Part shown: positions 52,721-56,529 of the stretch, one piece after another
How positions within the stretch are numbered: the stretch's first letter is position 1
Layout: each line of letters starts with the position of its first letter
Assembly (NCBI GenBank): GCA_023413135.1
Contig: JAEZQK010000061.1
Coordinates: 1 to 56,529 of the forward strand
From: Bacillota bacterium
GTDB lineage: Bacteria > Bacillota > Clostridia > Christensenellales > Aristaeellaceae
DNA: 56,529 bases
Direction: 5' to 3'
Made by a program: the position numbers and the translations under genes
The notes under the pieces: model-generated
What the model saw: only the letters and a program-made list of their open reading frames with translations
Told to the model about the DNA's origin: nothing
The model's database searches: none

Positions 52721-53471
52721 GCACGTCCATCTCCTTCCATATGGTATGGAAGTATTCCTGAAAGGCGGGCTGACCGCGGCGCGTAAGCGGCGAAACGCCG
52801 GCCATGTCGATGGTCAGGCTGTGCTTTATGGTGGCCGGCCTTTTCGTAAGCAGAATTACCCGGTCCGCAATGCTGATGGCCTCGGCAATATCGTGCGTCA
52901 CAAAGAGCGCCGTCTTTTTTTCATTGCGGATGATGGCGCTGATTTCATCACCCAGAGCCAAACGTGTTTGATAATCCAGCGCCGAAAAGGGTTCATCCAG
53001 CAATAGCAGCTTGGGGTCCACCGCCAGCGTCCGGATGAGTGCCGCCCGCTGGCGCATGCCCCCGGACAACTCGGAGGGGTACTGGTTACGAAAATCAAAA
53101 AGCCCATACGTTTTTAAAAGCTGCGTTGCGCGGTCAATCCCTTGGGAAACCTTTCCCCGCACCTGAAGCCCAAGGATCACATTTTGCCACACCGTTCTCC
53201 ATTCAAAGAGGTGGTCCCTTTGAAACATGTAGCCGATGCTGCTGCTGGGCCCCGTCACTTCCCTGCCCATCAGGCGCACAGAGCCGCTGCTGGGCCGGAT
53301 CAAGCCCGCGATCAGGGAAAGAATCGACGATTTTCCGCAGCCGGATGGCCCGACAATCGCCAAAAATTCCCCTGCGGCCACGTTAAGGCTCAACCCTGAT
53401 ATCGCCTGAGTTTCCGCGCTCTCGCTGTTATACACCAACGATACGTTGTCCATGCTCAATATTGGTTCCAT
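52713..53471 (-). CDS. ABC ATPase, SsuB/TauB/ThiZ type
   Basis: The start MEPILSMDNVSLVYN at 53471 follows AAGGGAGCG; 252 residues. Walker A GPSGCGKSS, Q-loop YMFQRDHLFEWRTV, signature LSGGMRQRAA, Walker B LLLLDEPFSALD, H-loop FVTHDIAEA. The RDHLFEWRTVWQN stretch is common in riboflavin/HMP-type and sulfonate importers alike. It lies 113 bp behind the binding-protein gene. Confidence 0.92.
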   Translation of the reverse strand: MEPILSMDNVSLVYNSESAETQAISGLSLNVAAGEFLAIVGPSGCGKSSILSLIAGLIRPSSGSVRLMGREVTGPSSSIGYMFQRDHLFEWRTVWQNVILGLQVRGKVSQGIDRATQLLKTYGLFDFRNQYPSELSGGMRQRAALIRTLAVDPKLLLLDEPFSALDYQTRLALGDEISAIIRNEKKTALFVTHDIAEAISIADRVILLTKRPATIKHSLTIDMAGVSPLTRRGQPAFQEYFHTIWKEMDVHV

Positions 53472-53544
53472 GACAATACGCTCCCTTGATGGCTGCTTTT
53501 GGACTTTATTCACTAGTGGATGATACAGGCCAGGCAGACACTTG

Positions 53545-53570
53545 AGGCAGGCGTGCTTTCACGCCTGCCT
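53545..53570 (-). terminator. Hairpin between binding-protein and ATPase genes
   Basis: AGGCAGGCGTG/CACGCCTGCCT (53545-53555 with 53560-53570) is a perfect 11-bp stem with a 4-nt loop just after the binding-protein stop. No U-tract follows, so it more likely protects the upstream message end than stops transcription. Confidence 0.6.
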
Positions 53571-53584
53571 GCCGCCTTTCTTGC

Positions 53585-54571
53585 TTACTTGTTGATGACT
53601 GCCAAAGCAATGGTATTGTCCACAATCGCATCAATAGGAACACGGGACGACAGTTCCCCGGCGCCCTCAATAATATCCTGCATCCTCATAAAGGCTTCTT
53701 CATTCATTATAGGCGTTTCACACCAGGCGCCTATGGTTTGATAGTTCTTTGCCACAGCCGTCAAAAGCTCCACATCTGCATCGGGGAACTGAGGCGCGAT
53801 CGCCTTTGCGATTTCTTCCGGCGTATGATCCGCCACCCACTGCTGCCCCTTGGCAACGGCTTTGATGAAGCGGTAGTAAAGATCGCCCTTTTCATGGAGC
53901 AGGCTCTTCCTCACCATGTAGCCCGTAAAGGGCACCGCTCCGCTTTCCGCGCCTACAGAGGCAACAATGAATCCTATTCCCTCTTTCTCGCAAAGGCTGG
54001 CCGTCGGCTCAAACAGCGTGACGTAGTCGGCATCACTGCCTTCAAACGCACCAGCCATCAGGTTAAACTGTATGTCGGTGCGCACGTTCACATCTGTTCC
54101 TGGCGTGAGTCCCTTTTGCTTGAGCACATACAAAAGCGTCATCAACGGCATGCCGCCGGGCCGCCCGCCGATGATGGTCTTTCCCTTCAACTCCTGCCAG
54201 TCAAAAGCATCGTTGTTCTCGCGGCCCACCAGGAAAGATCCGTCCGTATTGGTGAGCTGGCCGATGATCATGGCGTGGTCTTCCTTGCCCTGGTTGTATA
54301 CGTATACCGCCGTTTCCGGCCCCATCAGTCCTATGTCTGCTTCCGACGCCAGTATGGCCGTCATGCTTCTGTCCGATCCGCCGCCGTTGACCAGATCAAT
54401 CTCGATTCCTTCCTCCGCAAAGAAACCCAGCTCGATGGCCACGTATTGCGGCGCGTAGAACACGGAATGCGTCACCTCATTGAGCGTGACCTTCTGAAGC
54501 TTCTCTTGCGCAAGTCCGATCGGTGCCAGCAGGAGCATTGCAGTAAGCAGCAGGACTATTCCCTTTTTCAT
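53585..54571 (-). CDS. ABC substrate-binding protein, SsuA/THI5 (NMT1) family
   Basis: The start MKKGIVLLLTAMLLL at 54571 follows GAAGGAGGG; 328 residues. A signal peptide ends near GLAQ without a lipobox. VFYAPQYVAIELGFFAEEGIEIDLV and GGGSDRSMTAILASEADIGLMGPE are typical of NMT1/THI5-like and sulfonate-binding proteins. The substrate may be a thiamine-pyrimidine precursor, riboflavin-like compound or sulfonate; the sequence does not decide. Confidence 0.88.
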   Translation of the reverse strand: MKKGIVLLLTAMLLLAPIGLAQEKLQKVTLNEVTHSVFYAPQYVAIELGFFAEEGIEIDLVNGGGSDRSMTAILASEADIGLMGPETAVYVYNQGKEDHAMIIGQLTNTDGSFLVGRENNDAFDWQELKGKTIIGGRPGGMPLMTLLYVLKQKGLTPGTDVNVRTDIQFNLMAGAFEGSDADYVTLFEPTASLCEKEGIGFIVASVGAESGAVPFTGYMVRKSLLHEKGDLYYRFIKAVAKGQQWVADHTPEEIAKAIAPQFPDADVELLTAVAKNYQTIGAWCETPIMNEEAFMRMQDIIEGAGELSSRVPIDAIVDNTIALAVINK

Positions 54572-54638
54572 GGCTATCCCTCCTTCTGGATGCAACGTAT
54601 GCCGGAAGGAAGGGATGTGTGAATAGCAGGGGCATGCC

Positions 54639-55661
54639 TCAGTTTTGTATGCCAAACTCAATCTCTATCTTCATTTCTTCCATAGGGCTAAGCTTCACCA
54701 TTTGGTTTTTCCGAAGAATTTTCTCTCTGCTTTCCGGGTATGCGGTACCGGGCTCGAGCCCCAGTACATAATCGCCCTGCAAAAAATTCCGCCACATGGT
54801 AAAGCAGGGGAGCTGGCTTTTCTTATACTTCATGTAAATGCCTTTGAACCCCTCCAGCTTTTCATTGCGGATACCGATCCTGATGTCCTCGTTATCAAAC
54901 CGCATGAAGAGTGTACTTTCCGCTTTCTGCTGCGGCGCTTTCACTTGCGAGAGGCTCTCATTCCACCTGCTTGGCAAGCCATCCCGCAGCTCATTCACGA
55001 GATCGCCGGATGGGATGACCAGTTTTGCACCCTCATCAATGACCGGAAAGCCAAAATTAAAATGGTACAGAATGCAAACATACTCATCCCGTAACGCAAG
55101 ATTTACAATTGTATCGGTGATTTTAAAAGTGTTTGAGCCAAGGGAGGTTTCAATCTTACGCGTAAAATGCAGATTCTCCTTATACAGAACCGCCTCGCGC
55201 ATCGTCCCCTTCAGGCTGATCCTGTACTCATCCCCATCCCAGTCCGCTTCGACGCTGATATTTTCGGCCGGTGCATTGTGGATTCTTCCGTGCTGCGCAA
55301 ATTCCTCGCCATCCACCATGCAGGGCGACCCCACATTCCGAAGCCCGCAGGTCGTAAGCAGCCCAGGCCCAAAGACACGGTGCAGCTCGTCCCCTTTGTG
55401 CTCAAAATACAGCGAGCTTGATATGCCCGCCTTGGATATAAACCCGATCGGCGCAGATTTGTAATCGGCCCAGGCGATATCCATACAGCGGTCGGCAAGC
55501 ACTGTAAAGCGAAGCCCGGCGCCGGTATTTATTTCATAAGCGTCGATTCCTTTGGCCTTTCCGCCGTTTAGTGTAAAGCTTTTTACCCCGCCCACCTGGG
55601 ATACATCACCGAACCGCTGAAAAAACTCCCGCTTGGTCATTTCTTTTCCAAACAGAAACAT
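54639..55661 (-). CDS. DUF4432 / aldose-1-epimerase-like protein
   Basis: 340 residues with the galactose-mutarotase-like fold pattern: VLADRCMDIAWADYKSAPIG, FGPGLLTTCGLRNVGSP, GEEFAQHGRIHNAPAE and LGLEPGTAYPESR. DUF4432 members are annotated as sugar epimerases of unknown substrate. It has its own promoter and AAAGGAGAGG before the ATG. The importer genes start 67 bp downstream on the same strand. Confidence 0.88.
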   Translation of the reverse strand: MFLFGKEMTKREFFQRFGDVSQVGGVKSFTLNGGKAKGIDAYEINTGAGLRFTVLADRCMDIAWADYKSAPIGFISKAGISSSLYFEHKGDELHRVFGPGLLTTCGLRNVGSPCMVDGEEFAQHGRIHNAPAENISVEADWDGDEYRISLKGTMREAVLYKENLHFTRKIETSLGSNTFKITDTIVNLALRDEYVCILYHFNFGFPVIDEGAKLVIPSGDLVNELRDGLPSRWNESLSQVKAPQQKAESTLFMRFDNEDIRIGIRNEKLEGFKGIYMKYKKSQLPCFTMWRNFLQGDYVLGLEPGTAYPESREKILRKNQMVKLSPMEEMKIEIEFGIQN

Positions 55662-55704
55662 ACCGGCCTCTCCTTTATTTCCTTATTTGCAATGGTTTTG
55701 CATC

Positions 55705-55733
55705 ATTATCGCATACAATCGCCTGATGTGCAA
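55705..55733 (-). promoter_or_regulatory. Promoter of the DUF4432 gene
   Basis: TTGCAC (55733-55728), 17 bp and GATAAT (55710-55705) with a TGC just upstream (extended -10) on the minus strand, about 45 bases before the start codon. Confidence 0.65.
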
Positions 55734-55773
55734 AAGAATATAATATAATGGAACAGGAAAAAATTTACGCATT

Positions 55774-55926
55774 GTGATATTGGCTATGGCAGCAGCATTC
55801 CTTCCATGGGCCCTCCCGGCCGCAATAGCCGGTCCCTCCGTCGGCTATGCATATACTGTGAATGCGGATGGTACGACAGTTTCCATCACGGACTATACAG
55901 GCGCGGGCGGCACAAGCAACGGATAA
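55774..55926 (+). pseudogene. Truncated BspA-like leucine-rich-repeat surface protein
   Basis: A short frame (GTG at 55774 or ATG at 55786, stop TAA at 55924-55926) encodes a signal peptide (MAAAFLPWALPAAIAG) and then YAYTVNADGTTVSITDYTGA followed by GGTSNG. This is how BspA-like LRR_5 proteins begin, normally continuing ...VTIPSTI.G..V. Here it stops within the first repeat. No good ribosome site precedes it. It is probably the 5' remnant of a surface protein gene broken by the repeats that follow. Confidence 0.7.
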
Positions 55927-55942
55927 AAGAGCTTGTTTCCAT

Positions 55943-55973
55943 ACAAAAAAAGCATCTGATTTAACAGAAGCTC
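55943..55973 (-). repeat. Degenerate copy of the rRNA-operon terminator
   Basis: ACAAAAAAAG-CATCTGATTTAACAG (in part) matches the 5S terminator region at 56394-56426 apart from a two-base loss and a few substitutions. The stem is broken on one side, so it probably no longer terminates. Confidence 0.6.
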
Positions 55974-56015
55974 GAAAACCTACTCTCAATGCCACAGCAT
56001 GCGCTACACCCGTTT

Positions 56016-56109
56016 GTCATCCTGAGGGCTATGTCCGAAGGATCTTTTGCTGCAAATAATGTCCAATATCTCATCGGCAAGATCCTTCGGGCATAGCCCT
56101 CAGGATGAC
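56016..56109. repeat. Large palindromic repeat (31-bp inverted arms)
   Basis: The arms 56016-56046 and 56079-56109 match at 30 of 31 positions around a 32-bp centre. They begin GTCATCCTGAGGGC and end CGAAGGATCTT. From memory, this CCTGAGGG...CGAAGGATC palindrome is a widespread REP/MITE-like sequence. Confidence 0.85.
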
Positions 56110-56177
56110 GTCTGCGGAGCTTGCTTTCTTTCTATGGACAGGTATTGGTAGAAGCCAGATGGTGGCGCGCAGCGCCG

Positions 56178-56345
56178 GATGAGGTGTCTAGCTGCTAATA
56201 TCTGCTCATCGATTAACACCTCATCAGTCGACTTCGTCGCTAGCTTCCCGGAAGGCAGAGCCTGGAGCATTGGAGCGGAGCGACAATGCGGAACACCGGA
56301 CAAGCGAAGCGGTACGGTGCGAAGGCCCTCAAGGGGAAGCCTTTT
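56178..56345. repeat. Nested MITE-like repeat mosaic
   Basis: GATGAGGTGT (56178-56187) is inverted at 56216-56225 (ACACCTCATC). GCTTCCC (56253-56259) is the inverse of GGGAAGC (56334-56340), and between them GCATTG (56267-56272) and CAATGC (56284-56289) form another small hairpin. It reads as one palindromic element with other fragments inserted. The spacer 56110-56177 shows nothing else. Confidence 0.6.
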
Positions 56346-56393
56346 GGCGTCCCTTCGCTATTGGTATCAAAAAACATCAAACGATATCTGCTA

Positions 56394-56426
56394 CAAAAAA
56401 AGAGCATCTGACTTAACAGATGCTCT
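56394..56426 (-). terminator. rRNA operon terminator
   Basis: AGAGCATCTG/CAGATGCTCT (56401-56410 with 56417-56426) is a perfect 10-bp stem followed on the minus strand by TTTTTTT. It lies just past the 5S rRNA. Confidence 0.93.
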
Positions 56427-56433
56427 TTATGGA

Positions 56434-56529
<96 letters not shown>

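Noticed and set aside
55748..55776. ATG at 55748 as start of the BspA-like remnant
   Set aside because: It is in another frame and meets TGA after nine codons.

Overview
The window looks like a chromosomal segment of an anaerobic, Gram-positive-type Firmicute (class Clostridia, perhaps near Christensenellales) of moderately high GC. The grounds are AGGAGG-type ribosome sites, lipobox lipoproteins, a split glycine decarboxylase (GcvPA/GcvPB), an OpuC-type importer with a BusR-like regulator, DegV proteins, and strong sigma-A promoters set in GC-rich DNA. The placement is inferred from gene content only.

Layout. 1-2102 (minus): 5' part of a surface protein built from 40-residue CxxC repeats; it runs off the left edge. 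2230-5544 (minus): a MalT-type LuxR ATPase regulator and a YdeI/OmdA-like protein. 5662-15119 (minus): a histidine kinase/response regulator pair, a terminator, then a coupled operon with a lipoprotein, two FtsX permeases, two LolD/MacB-type ATPases, a lipoprotein adaptor and an EamA transporter. 15267-22327 (plus): a secreted glycerophosphodiesterase lipoprotein, then a UgpB-like binding protein, two enlarged permeases and a secreted metallo-beta-lactamase-fold hydrolase. 22366-24890 (minus): two DegV proteins and a membrane-anchored XRE regulator.

24972-31592 (minus) is the glycine cleavage operon gcvT-H-PA-PB-lplA-lpdA, with its own promoter, a tandem glycine riboswitch and a visible expression platform. 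32299-34654 (minus) holds thioredoxin, rhodanese and CoA-disulfide reductase-rhodanese genes. 34790-36403 holds a His/Cys-rich protein, RNA cyclic phosphodiesterase and rhamnose mutarotase. 36461-37615 holds a structured RNA with a consensus promoter and an intrinsic terminator, placed directly before a PBECR-like putative nuclease gene, and behind a zinc-ribbon protein. 37730-43555 (minus) is oppABCDF, followed by the decayed tail of another oppF.

43950-47647 is a pair of overlapping MutS-like ATPase genes transcribed away from a MerR regulator. A dyad in the 19-bp spacer of their promoter is a classic MerR operator arrangement; with the leader RNA, this is the best candidate for something undescribed. 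47761-51841 (plus) is a BusR-like regulator and an osmoprotectant importer. 51902-55661 (minus) is an SsuABC/THI5-like importer and a DUF4432 epimerase-like protein. 55774-56430 is a graveyard of a truncated BspA-like gene, palindromic repeats and a degenerate rRNA terminator. 56434-56529 is the 3' part of a 5S rRNA whose operon continues off the right edge on the minus strand.
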